Source of the DNA: Sphingomonas metalli
GTDB taxonomy: Bacteria; Pseudomonadota; Alphaproteobacteria; Sphingomonadales; Sphingomonadaceae
Direction: 5' to 3'
NCBI RefSeq assembly: GCF_014641735.1
Contig: NZ_BMIH01000001.1
Span: 310,001-374,000 of the forward strand
Length of the DNA stretch: 64,000 bases
This document shows, in pieces, positions 9,492 through 16,980 of the stretch. Both the position numbers and the translations under genes were made by a program. Each line of letters begins with the position of its first letter. Positions within the stretch are counted from its first letter, which is position 1. The notes under the pieces were generated by a model that worked only from the letters and a program-made list of their open reading frames with translations, was not told the DNA's origin and made no database searches.

Positions 9492-9660
9492 GACCGTGAC
9501 CGGCAGGTCTCCTGGCTCCCGGGTCGTCGCATGCCGCCCTGCCTTCCCGGTTTCCCAGTGGCGTCGTCGGGCGGCGGCTCGCCGGTTACAGTTGCGGGAA
9601 CAGCGCCGGTCTCGCACCGGCTTCCCTTTTCATCCGCCTCCCGGCGGAACCTGTCACGGC
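9492..9660 (-). promoter_or_regulatory. Cobalamin (adenosylcobalamin) riboswitch controlling btuBFCD
   Basis: Read on the minus strand, the leader shows the full set of B12-element marks. These are AAAAGGGAAGCCGGTGCGAG, then CTGTTCCCGCAACTGTAACC, then CGGCGAGCCGCC, then a GCCACTGGG box, and finally GAGCCAGGAGACCTGCCGGT at the 3' end. It lies between coaD and btuB. About 110 bases separate it from the btuB start, enough for an expression platform. Binding of cobalamin would be expected to repress uptake. Confidence 0.95.
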
Positions 9661-9714
9661 GCGGCGGTTAGCCGCGGGGCGAGGGAAGGTCAATGATGCC
9701 GGAGCACCCGCCCG

Positions 9715-10221
9715 TCAGCTGCCCTTGCGCCCGATCGCCTCGACCCGCGCCGCCAGCTCCTCGCGCACGCTGGGCGACACGAACTTGGCGACGTCGCCGC
9801 CATAGAGGGCGATCTCCTTGACGAGCCGGCTGGCGATCGGCTGCAACGCCACGTCCGCCATCAGGAAGACGGTCTCGACATGGCGGTTGAGCTGCTGGTT
9901 CATGCCCGCCATCTGATACTCATATTCGAAGTCCGCGACCGCGCGCAGCCCGCGCACGATCATGCTCGCGCCCTCGCGCGTGGCGAAGTCCATCAGCAGA
10001 GAATCGAAGGCGACCACATCGATCGCCCCGCCGATCTCCGCCACCTCGCGCCGCACCGTCGCCATCCGCTCCTCGAGCGTGAACATCGGCGACTTGGAGG
10101 GATTGGTCGTCACCCCGATCACCAGCCGGTCGACCAGCTTCGCGCCGCGGCGGATGATGTCCATATGCCCCAGGGTCAGGGGGTCGAATGTGCCGGGATA
10201 GACCCCGATGCGCTGGGTCAT
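9715..10221 (-). CDS. coaD: Phosphopantetheine adenylyltransferase
   Basis: Catalyses the fourth step of coenzyme A synthesis: ATP plus 4'-phosphopantetheine to dephospho-CoA. At 168 residues it is the normal length. The nucleotidyltransferase signature is VYPGTFDPLTLGH with the (H/T)xGH element in TLGH. Further family stretches are MIVRGLRAVADFEYEYQM and the C-terminal KEIALYGGDVAKFVSPSV. The protein is cytosolic and housekeeping. It starts at ATG 10219-10221. It is upstream of the B12 riboswitch on the same strand but is probably not part of that regulon. Confidence 0.97.
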   Translation of the reverse strand: MTQRIGVYPGTFDPLTLGHMDIIRRGAKLVDRLVIGVTTNPSKSPMFTLEERMATVRREVAEIGGAIDVVAFDSLLMDFATREGASMIVRGLRAVADFEYEYQMAGMNQQLNRHVETVFLMADVALQPIASRLVKEIALYGGDVAKFVSPSVREELAARVEAIGRKGS

Positions 10222-10294
10222 GCCGCTGCTCGTGATGAATTACGGGATTGCGTCGTCAGCCGGTCGCGACGAGAGTCGAGCCGAAACCCCTTCC

Positions 10295-10391
10295 CGTCGT
10301 CCCCGCGCAGGCGGGGATCCAGACGCGCGGGAGCCTTCCGCATCTCCCGCAACGCCAGAGGATCTGGATCCCCGCCTGCGCGGGGATGACG
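10295..10391. repeat. Family A inverted repeat pair (REP/BIME-like) between ispA and coaD
   Basis: A 29-base arm at 10295-10323 is repeated in inverted orientation at 10363-10391 with one mismatch. The arms read CGTCGTCCCCGCGCAGGCGG... and ...CCGCCTGCGCGGGGATGACG. Each arm itself contains a CCCCGCGCAGGCGGGG hairpin, and about 39 bases separate the arms. It is a REP/BIME-type intergenic element and recurs in variant form elsewhere in the window. Confidence 0.85.
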
Positions 10392-10474
10392 GAAAAGAAA
10401 GCGAGGGAAACATGGCCCGCAACGCCGCGTCCAGACGCCTTGCGTCGCCAGCCCACCGACACCACTTCCAACCC

Positions 10475-11365
10475 TCACCGGTCCCGCTCCACCACATACC
10501 GCGCCACGGCGCGCAATACCTCGGCTTCGCGGCCGTAGCTGCGCAGGTGGTCGATCGCCTGATCGACCAGCATCCGGCACTGCTCGCGTGCCCGATCCAC
10601 CCCGAGCAGCGACAGGAACGTCTCCTTGCCCGCCTCACCGTCCTTGCGCAGCTTCTTGCCGGCCAGCGCCTCGTCGCCTTCCGCATCGAGCAGGTCGTCG
10701 GCGATCTGGAAGGCGAGCCCGATGTCGCGCGCATAGCCGCGCAGATGCAGTCGACCTTCCGGCGGAACGCGACCCAGGATCGCGCCCGCCTCCACCGCCG
10801 CGCAGATCAGCGCGCCGGTCTTCATCTGCTGCAGCCGCGTGACGGTCGGCAGGTCGAAGCGCGAGCGCTCCGCCTCCAGGTCCATCATCTGCCCGCCCGC
10901 CATCCCCGACGGGCCGGAGGCGCGGGCGAGATCGAGCACGAGCTCGCTGCGCACGAAGGGATCGGGATGCGTCTTCGGGTCCGCCAGGATCTCGAAGGCG
11001 AGCGCATGGAGGCAATCGCCCGCCAGGATCGCGGTCGCCTCGTCGAACGCCTTGTGCACGGTCGGCTTGCCGCGGCGCAGATCGTCGTCGTCCATCGCGG
11101 GCAGATCGTCGTGGATCAGCGAATAGACATGGATCGCCTCGATCGCGGTTCCCACCAGCACCGCGCAGTCGCGATCGACCTTGAACAGATCGGCCGTCGC
11201 CACCGTCAGCAGCGGACGCAACCGCTTGCCTCCGCCGATCGTGGCATGCCGCATCGCCCGGTAGAGCGAGGCGCGCGGATCGTCGGGCACGGACAGCAGC
11301 GCATCGAAGCGCCGGTCGACCGCGGCCGTGATCTCCGCCACCGCCTCGGCCAGCGTCTCCGACAT
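10475..11365 (-). CDS. ispA: Polyprenyl synthetase, (2E,6E)-farnesyl diphosphate synthase
   Basis: Chain-elongating prenyltransferase making geranyl and farnesyl diphosphate for quinones, undecaprenyl carriers and carotenoids. The 296-residue protein shows the first Asp-rich motif in LIHDDLPAMDDDDLRRGKPT and the second in FQIADDLLD. GGGKRLRP and GGQMMDLEAE are also present. The ATG at 11363-11365 was chosen to start the standard MSETLAEAVAEI helix. It follows xseB with a 16-base gap, the usual xseB-ispA order of a DXP-pathway operon, although no dxs is in the window. Confidence 0.95.
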   Translation of the reverse strand: MSETLAEAVAEITAAVDRRFDALLSVPDDPRASLYRAMRHATIGGGKRLRPLLTVATADLFKVDRDCAVLVGTAIEAIHVYSLIHDDLPAMDDDDLRRGKPTVHKAFDEATAILAGDCLHALAFEILADPKTHPDPFVRSELVLDLARASGPSGMAGGQMMDLEAERSRFDLPTVTRLQQMKTGALICAAVEAGAILGRVPPEGRLHLRGYARDIGLAFQIADDLLDAEGDEALAGKKLRKDGEAGKETFLSLLGVDRAREQCRMLVDQAIDHLRSYGREAEVLRAVARYVVERDR

Positions 11366-11381
11366 GGCCCGCACCTCGCTG

Positions 11382-11627
11382 TCAGCCGGCGGCAAAGGGT
11401 CGCACCCCGGCCGGCTTGCCCTCCGCATCCAGCCGGATCGCCTCGATCCGCGCCTGCGCCGCATCGAGCCGCTCGGCACAGCGTGCGCGCAACCGGTCGC
11501 CGCGCTCGTAGAGGCGGATCGACTCGTCGAGCGTCGCATCGCCGCTCTCCAGCCGACCCACGATCCGCTCCAGTTCCTTCAGCGCGTCCTCGAACGAGAG
11601 GTCGTCGACGGGCGTTTCGGTGTCCAT
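11382..11627 (-). CDS. xseB: Exodeoxyribonuclease VII small subunit
   Basis: Small helical subunit of exonuclease VII, which degrades single-stranded DNA with XseA. The 81-residue protein contains the family core LSFEDALKELERIVGRLESGDATLDES, here split across residues about 9-36, followed by IRLYERGDRLRARCAERLDAA. It is the usual length. The start is the ATG at 11625-11627. It is upstream of ispA with a 16-base gap, and xseA is not in the window. Confidence 0.95.
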   Translation of the reverse strand: MDTETPVDDLSFEDALKELERIVGRLESGDATLDESIRLYERGDRLRARCAERLDAAQARIEAIRLDAEGKPAGVRPFAAG

Positions 11628-11697
11628 TCGGCCGCTATGCGACACGCATCGGCACGTGGCAAGGATACCCCAGGGTCGGCACGACGTTGTGGCCGCC

Positions 11698-13056
11698 ATG
11701 TTCACCCCCATCAATCCTGCGACCGGCGAGGCCGGAACCCCCATCCCTGCCCTGACCGACGATGCGCTGGAGGCGCGGCTCGCCCGCGCGGCCGAAACCT
11801 TCGTCCGCTGGCGTACCAGCCGCCTTGACGAGCGCACCGCCCTGCTCGCCGCCATCGCCGACCGGTTCGAGCGTGACAAGCGCCGCCTGGCCGAGATCGC
11901 GGTGCGCGAGATGGGCAAGACGCTGAAGACCGCGACCGCCGAGGTCGAGAAGTGCGCCGCGGCCTTTCGCCACTATGCGCAAGCCGGGCCGTCGATGCTG
12001 GAAAGCCGCCGCTTCGAGACGCCGATGGGGCCCGCCACCGCCCGCTGGCTGCCGCTGGGCCCGGTGCTGGCGATCATGCCGTGGAACTTCCCCTATTGGC
12101 AGGTCGTGCGCTTCGCCGCGCCGACGATCATGGCGGGCAATGTCGGGCTGCTCAAACACGCCTCGCTGACGCAAGGGGTCGGTGCGGCGATCGAGGAGAC
12201 GATCCGCGCCGCCGGCGCGCCGGACGGACTGTTCCAGAACCTCGCCATTCCTTCCAGCCGCGTCGATGCACTGATCCCAGACGACCGGATCGCGGCGGTG
12301 ACGCTGACCGGCAGCGAAGGCGCGGGCATCAAGGTCGCAGAGGCTGCGGGCCGACAGCTGAAGAAGGTGGTGCTCGAACTCGGCGGCTCCGACCCCTTTA
12401 TCGTCATGCCGTCCGCCGATCTCGACGCGGCGGCCAAGGCGGCGGTCGCGGCGCGTATCCAGAACACCGGCCAGTCGTGCATCTGCGCCAAGCGGATGAT
12501 CGTCCACACCGATGTCTACGACGCCTTCATGGAGCGGTTCGAGGCCGGGATGCGGGCGGTCAGGGCTGGCGACCCGATGGCCGACGAGACCGATATGGGC
12601 CCGCTGTCGAGCGAGGAGCAGCGCCAGACCGTGCTCGACCAGCTCGCCCAGATCCGCGAGGCGGGCGGCCGACTGCTGTTCGGCGGAGAAGCGCTGCCGG
12701 GGCCGGGCGCCTTCATGTCGGCCGGCATCCTGGTCGACGTGCCGCCCGCCTCCGCCGCCGCGCAGGAGGAGCTGTTCGGCCCGATCGCCATGGTGTTCCG
12801 CGCACGGGATCTCGACGCGGCGATCGCGCTCGCCAATAACGTGCCGTTCGGCCTCGGCTCCTCGGTCTGGACCAACGACCCGGACGAACGCGAACGGTTC
12901 GAGCGGGACATCGCCGCCGGGATGACCGCGGTGAATCGCATGCTCTCCTCGACCCCGGAGGCGCCGTTCGGCGGGATCAAGAAGTCCGGTCACGGCCGCG
13001 AGCTGGGGCCTTATGGGCTGCACGAGTTCATGAACCTGAAGACGGTGTTCGGCTGA
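11698..13056 (+). CDS. NAD(P)-dependent succinate-semialdehyde dehydrogenase family protein
   Basis: Aldehyde dehydrogenase superfamily, 452 residues. It probably oxidises succinate semialdehyde to succinate, though close relatives take other short aldehydes. It has the catalytic Glu in LELGGSDPFIV and the catalytic Cys in NTGQSCICAKR. The cofactor/oxyanion Asn lies in MPWNFPYWQ, and the C-terminus has PFGGIKKSGHGRELG. ATG 11698 starts the typical MFTPINPATGE; upstream in-frame codons overlap the divergent xseB leader. No gabT or gabP neighbour confirms a GABA pathway, so substrate is from family only. Confidence 0.88.
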   Translation: MFTPINPATGEAGTPIPALTDDALEARLARAAETFVRWRTSRLDERTALLAAIADRFERDKRRLAEIAVREMGKTLKTATAEVEKCAAAFRHYAQAGPSMLESRRFETPMGPATARWLPLGPVLAIMPWNFPYWQVVRFAAPTIMAGNVGLLKHASLTQGVGAAIEETIRAAGAPDGLFQNLAIPSSRVDALIPDDRIAAVTLTGSEGAGIKVAEAAGRQLKKVVLELGGSDPFIVMPSADLDAAAKAAVAARIQNTGQSCICAKRMIVHTDVYDAFMERFEAGMRAVRAGDPMADETDMGPLSSEEQRQTVLDQLAQIREAGGRLLFGGEALPGPGAFMSAGILVDVPPASAAAQEELFGPIAMVFRARDLDAAIALANNVPFGLGSSVWTNDPDERERFERDIAAGMTAVNRMLSSTPEAPFGGIKKSGHGRELGPYGLHEFMNLKTVFG

Positions 13057-13063
13057 AGGGGAC

Positions 13064-13091
13064 GGGCAGCGCTTGCGATCGCGCGCTGCCC
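13064..13091 (+). terminator. Hairpin after the aldehyde dehydrogenase gene
   Basis: GGGCAGCGC and GCGCTGCCC form a nine-pair stem eight bases after the stop codon. There is no T-tract. The site is followed directly by one arm of the family B repeat and then by the convergent acyl-CoA ligase gene, so termination may be shared. Confidence 0.45.
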
Positions 13092-13096
13092 CTACT

Positions 13097-13122
13097 CCGT
13101 TCGTGCTGAGCGAAGTCGGAAC
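13097..13122. repeat. Family B repeat, single arm
   Basis: CCGTTCGTGCTGAGCGAAGT followed by CGGAAC, lying between two convergent genes. It is one arm of the TTCGxxCTGAGCGAAGTCGAA repeat that appears in paired form at 24996-25063 and 21859-21928. Confidence 0.7.
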
Positions 13123-13158
13123 CTTGTTCTTCTGTCCACGCCGTGGGCGATCCACCCC

Positions 13159-14850
13159 TCACCCCTGCTCGCCCAACACCTCCTTCACCAGATCCTTGCG
13201 GCTGAGCTTGCCGATCATCGTCTTCGGCAGGCTCTCGCGCACCACCACGGTATCAACCCGCTCGTGCCGACCGAGCTGCGGGTTGAGCCAGCTTGCCAGC
13301 GCCGCGCCGTCGACCGCGGCGCCCTCCTCCAGCGTCACATAGGCGCGCGGCTGCTCGCCGCGATAGGCGTCGGGTATGCCGATCACCAACGCCTCCTTTA
13401 CCGCCGGGTGGTGGTGGAGCACCGCCTCGATCTGGCTTGGAAAGACCTTGAAGCCGCTGACCGCGATCATGTCCTTCAGCCGGTCGACCACCCGGATGAA
13501 CCCGTCCGCATCGATCGCCCCCACGTCGCCGGTGCGCAGCCAGCGTCGCCCGCCGGCATCGGTGACGAAGACCTGTGCATCCGCCTCGGGCCGGTTCCAG
13601 TAGCCCATCATGATCTGCGGCCCGGCGATCGCGATCTCGCCCGGTTCGCCGTCCGGCGCGGGACGCGTAGGATCCTCCTTGTCGAGCAGACGGATATCAG
13701 TGCCCGGCAGCGGCTGGCCGATCGTTCCCGAGCGCGCATGGCCGTCATAGGGATTGGACGAGACGACGCCCGAGCTTTCCGAAAGCCCGTATCCCTCGAC
13801 CAGCGTCGCCCCGGTGACTGCCTGGAACCGCGTCTTGAGTTCCGCCGGCAGCGGCGCGCCGCCCGATACGCAGATCCGCAGCGAGGAGAAGTCGGTCCGC
13901 GGCGTCGCGGGATGATCGAGCAGCGCCTGATACATGGTCGGCACGCCGGGCATCGACGTCGCGCGCGTCCGGGCCAGCGCGGCGAGCACCTGTCCCGCGT
14001 CGAACCGCGGCAGCATCACGATCTCGCCCCCGGTCAGCACCGTGCGGTTGAGCACGCAGGTATTGGCGAAGACATGGAAGAGCGGCAGCACGCCCATGAT
14101 CCGGTCGACCGACCGTCCCCGCTCGGGATCGAGGCTGGCGACCTGCTCGGCATTGGCGGCCAGATTGCGGTGCGACAGCATCGCGCCCTTGGGCGTGCCC
14201 GTCGTGCCGCCGGTATATTGGATCAGTGCGACGTCGCGTTCGGGATCGATGGCGGGTCGGCCGCAACCGCCATCGTTGGCGATCAGCTGCGAGAAGGCCA
14301 TGACCCGCGGGTCCTGCGGCCGCACCGCCACTTCGCGCCGCCGCGTGAGGCGGTAGAGAATCGACTTGGCCGGCGGCAGCGCACCGGCCACCGACCCGAC
14401 CACCAGCCGCTCGAGCGCGCTCTCCTCCAGCACCTTCAGCGCCGTCGGCAAAAGCGCGGTGGCCGACAGGGTGAACAGGAGGCGCGTTCCCGAGTCGGCG
14501 ACCTGGTCGCACAGCTCCGCCGCCGTGTAGAGCGGGGAGAAGTTGACGACGGTCGCACCCAGCTTGAGGATGCCGTAATAGGCGGCGACATAGTGCGGGA
14601 CGTTGGGCAGGAAGAGCCCGATCCGGTCGCCCCGTCCATATCCCAGGGCGGCCAGCCCGCAGGCGACGCGATCGGCGCCGTCGAGCGTCTCGCCATAGCT
14701 GTAGTGGCGACCCAGGAAGTCGATCAGCGGGGCATCGCGATTGACCCGTGCAGACGCCTCGAACAGGTCGACCATGGAGTGCGGATCGGGCGTCCAGTCC
14801 CACCGGACGGGATGGCGATAATGGTCGGCCCAGGCCAGCGCGCTGCTCAT
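13159..14850 (-). CDS. Long-chain acyl-CoA synthetase (FadD-like, ANL superfamily)
   Basis: Adenylate-forming enzyme that activates carboxylic acids, probably fatty acids, to CoA thioesters. The 563-residue protein has the P-loop YTGGTTGTPKGAMLSH, the A5 motif GYGLSESSG, the A7/A8 motifs WLRTGDVGAIDADG and RLKDMIAVSGFKV, and the A10 Lys in LPKTMIGKLSRKDL. All catalytic elements are present. ATG 14848-14850 (MSSALAWADHY) is preferred over a TTG at 14866. The gene stands alone between convergent and same-strand neighbours. A role in supplying acyl chains to the sphingolipid locus about 15 kb away is possible but nothing in the sequence shows it. Confidence 0.88.
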   Translation of the reverse strand: MSSALAWADHYRHPVRWDWTPDPHSMVDLFEASARVNRDAPLIDFLGRHYSYGETLDGADRVACGLAALGYGRGDRIGLFLPNVPHYVAAYYGILKLGATVVNFSPLYTAAELCDQVADSGTRLLFTLSATALLPTALKVLEESALERLVVGSVAGALPPAKSILYRLTRRREVAVRPQDPRVMAFSQLIANDGGCGRPAIDPERDVALIQYTGGTTGTPKGAMLSHRNLAANAEQVASLDPERGRSVDRIMGVLPLFHVFANTCVLNRTVLTGGEIVMLPRFDAGQVLAALARTRATSMPGVPTMYQALLDHPATPRTDFSSLRICVSGGAPLPAELKTRFQAVTGATLVEGYGLSESSGVVSSNPYDGHARSGTIGQPLPGTDIRLLDKEDPTRPAPDGEPGEIAIAGPQIMMGYWNRPEADAQVFVTDAGGRRWLRTGDVGAIDADGFIRVVDRLKDMIAVSGFKVFPSQIEAVLHHHPAVKEALVIGIPDAYRGEQPRAYVTLEEGAAVDGAALASWLNPQLGRHERVDTVVVRESLPKTMIGKLSRKDLVKEVLGEQG

Positions 14851-14919
14851 TGACACAGGTGTAAGCAAGGCGGGTACAAAGGCAATAGGGACGCGTCCGG
14901 CCGGATCAGGCCCGGGCTA

Positions 14920-16590
14920 TTACGCCGCCATCGACAGGCTCGCGGCATCGCGCGCGCGGTCGCGTCCCGCCGCCTTGGCCGCGTAGAGGGCGCGGTCGGC
15001 CTGGCGGTAGAGGTCCTTCCAGTCGGTCTCGCGCAGCAGGGGCCCGGTGCAGCTGCCGATGCTCGTCGTCACCATCATGTCGAACGGCATCCGCGCCCCG
15101 CGCAGGGCATGGAGCAGCGCGTCGACATCCAGTCCCGTCGCGGCGTCGACCACGACGGCGAATTCCTCGCCGCCGATGCGCGCCACCAGCGCGTCCTCCG
15201 GGACGGCATCGGCCAATGTCCGGGCAAAGCTTCGCAGCACTTCGTCCCCGCCATCGTGTCCGATCGTCTCGTTGATGACCTTGAAATGGTCGAGATCGGC
15301 CAGCACCAGCAGCTGCGGCCGCTGCCGCCCGATCGCGCGATGGAGGAAGGCGCGGCGGTTGAGCAGCCCGGTCAGCGGATCGGCATCGGCCAGCGCGCGC
15401 GCCAGCATTTCCCGCTCGCGCGCCTCGTCCCGCTGATGCTGGAGGAGGCGCAGGCGATAGGCGATGCCGATGCCCGACAGCAGCGCCTCGACCGCCATCG
15501 ACAGGATGGTCGACTGGTCCAGCCAGAAGTGCCACCCGATCAGCCCCATGGCCTGCGCGATCCGCATGCCGGCGAAGACGATCGGCGCGCCCCAGGCGAT
15601 CGCGAAGACCCACAGATAATCGCTGCGCACGCGCCACGCGCGCACGAGCACCGCCGGCACCAGCAGCATCAGCGCGACGAAGCTGCAGGTCATCGCCCGA
15701 TCGAGTGCGATGGCGTGCCAGGGCGACAGCAGCGCCGCGGTCCAGCTCGACAGGAACAGTGCGGCGATCACGCCATTGGCGGCATGGCCCAGCCAGCCCG
15801 CGAAGACGCGCCGCTCGAAAAAGGATCGCGCGAAGACCAGCACCATCGCAGCGGATCCGCCCAGCAGCACCCAGTTCAGGCGCAAGCGGCTGTTATTGTC
15901 GATCGCCGGCATTATCTGGGTCAGGATGCCCGAGGTCGACAGGGCATAGCCGATGATGCAGCCGAGCAGCAGGCAATAGCTGATCTGGAAGCCCTGTCGC
16001 AGCGCGGCCACCAGCGCGAGATTGTAGATGAGCAGCGCGGCGATGCCGCCGATCAGCACGCCGTAAAAGCCTGCCAGCATCAGCTCGACCTGATCGTCGC
16101 GGCGATGCGTGCCCACGACCGGGCCCAGCACGATGCCCCGCTGATTGCCCGCGCCCTCGACATGCCACAGCAGGCGGACGGGCGGCGTCGATGCGCGCGG
16201 GATCGGCAGCTGGATCGCCGCCCCCATCTTCAGGTAGCGACCCGTCGTCGCGCTGGTGAAGCCGAGCGTGCGGATCGTCCCGTCGGCGTAGAGGATGTGG
16301 AGCGTGACCCGGTCCTGGAAGACGCTCGACATGCGGATCACGTCGAACCGGCCGGGCGGGATAGGCTGCGACAGCACCCAGAAGTCGCCGCTGCCGAAGC
16401 TGCGCTGGTCGTGCGCGCAGTCGAAGCGATCCGGGCGGGCGAACAGCGCCGGCGCCGCCATGCCCCGTTCCGCGCGCGCGATGCAGACGTTCAGCTTCGG
16501 ACCGCCGAGCGAAGCGGCGGCGGGCGCGGACAGGACCAGCGCGAGGCACGCCGCCACCATCCTCCACACGATCCGCCACGCCGCTTCCAT
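14920..16590 (-). CDS. Membrane diguanylate cyclase with 7TM-DISM sensor and GGDEF domain
   Basis: Predicted c-di-GMP synthase of 556 residues. A signal peptide (ACLALVLSAPAAAS) is followed by a periplasmic 7TMR-DISM extracellular region up to about residue 175. Seven membrane helices come next (about 180-380), then a short coiled linker (LLQHQRDEAREREMLARAL) and a GGDEF domain from about 395. The active site reads GGEEF, and DPLTGLLNRRAF and DLDHFKVINETIGHDGGDE are intact, so it should be active. I see no RxxD inhibitory site before GGEEF. The neighbours share no obvious pathway with it. The ligand is unknown, though related DISM domains bind carbohydrates. Confidence 0.88.
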   Translation of the reverse strand: MEAAWRIVWRMVAACLALVLSAPAAASLGGPKLNVCIARAERGMAAPALFARPDRFDCAHDQRSFGSGDFWVLSQPIPPGRFDVIRMSSVFQDRVTLHILYADGTIRTLGFTSATTGRYLKMGAAIQLPIPRASTPPVRLLWHVEGAGNQRGIVLGPVVGTHRRDDQVELMLAGFYGVLIGGIAALLIYNLALVAALRQGFQISYCLLLGCIIGYALSTSGILTQIMPAIDNNSRLRLNWVLLGGSAAMVLVFARSFFERRVFAGWLGHAANGVIAALFLSSWTAALLSPWHAIALDRAMTCSFVALMLLVPAVLVRAWRVRSDYLWVFAIAWGAPIVFAGMRIAQAMGLIGWHFWLDQSTILSMAVEALLSGIGIAYRLRLLQHQRDEAREREMLARALADADPLTGLLNRRAFLHRAIGRQRPQLLVLADLDHFKVINETIGHDGGDEVLRSFARTLADAVPEDALVARIGGEEFAVVVDAATGLDVDALLHALRGARMPFDMMVTTSIGSCTGPLLRETDWKDLYRQADRALYAAKAAGRDRARDAASLSMAA

Positions 16591-16708
16591 CGCACAAGGG
16601 CTACGGCCCGCAAGGCAAAGGAAGGGTTAACAAAATCCTGCGCGTCACAAGTTTCGTCGCATTTGTTCAAGGCTTTGGGCCGTTCGCTTACGGCGGGGAA
16701 GAGCAATG

Positions 16709-16732
16709 CTTCGACGAGCTCGACACGAACGG
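16709..16732. repeat. Family B repeat, single arm (variant)
   Basis: CTTCGACGAGCTCGACACGA followed by ACGG. It matches the right-hand arm seen at 38885-38908 (CTTCGACGGGCTCGGCACGA). This is the Sphingomonas-type form of the family B repeat. Confidence 0.6.
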
Positions 16733-16787
16733 GAAGGTCCGGCGCGCGTCCGGATCGCTCGCAACGCGGCGATCCCATGTTGGAGAA

Positions 16788-16803
16788 TGTTTCACGTGGA
16801 ACA
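16788..16803. other. parS: parS centromere-like site (ParB/Spo0J binding)
   Basis: TGTTTCACGTGGAACA on the plus strand; on the minus strand it reads TGTTCCACGTGAAACA, identical to the classical chromosomal parS consensus. The palindrome extends to 22 bases (16785-16806, GAATGT...ACATTC) with a single mismatched pair. It lies in a non-coding gap. ParB nucleates on such sites to build the partition complex, and they usually cluster around oriC. No parA or parB gene is in the window. Confidence 0.88.
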
Positions 16804-16929
16804 TTCCGCGAACATCGGGATCAACCGCCCGTCTCCCCCGAGCGGTCCCAACGATCGATGATGGCCGGGGTGACCGGCAGGGCACGCAGAGGAGTACCAC
16901 CCACCGCCAGACTCCACCCACAAACGAAT

Positions 16930-16957
16930 GGCCCGCCTTCCTCCCGGAAGACGGGCC
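16930..16957 (-). terminator. clpA terminator hairpin
   Basis: GGCCCGCCTTCC pairs with GGAAGACGGGCC around a short loop, with one internal mismatch, about 23 bases beyond the clpA stop. The tract after the stem on the minus strand is only weakly T-rich. Confidence 0.55.
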
Positions 16958-16980
16958 GCCCGATCACCCGAAGCGCATCC

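Larger units (their letters stand above)
16591..16980. other. 390-base gene-free region holding parS, a repeat arm and the clpA terminator
   Basis: Between the starts/stops of the diguanylate cyclase gene and clpA. It holds a family B repeat arm (16709-16732), the parS site (16788-16803) and the clpA terminator hairpin (16930-16957). Short open frames on both strands here lack ribosome binding sites and any recognisable protein features, so I do not call a gene. Confidence 0.6.

Noticed and set aside
7330-9696. A 788-codon plus-strand frame opposite btuB
   Set aside because: It lies over btuB and the riboswitch on the other strand, has no ribosome binding site or recognisable domain, and is a compositional shadow.
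10295-10391. CRISPR array or transposon ends
   Set aside because: Only two inverted copies per site, no regular spacers, no transposase gene and no target duplication; better explained as REP/BIME-type elements.
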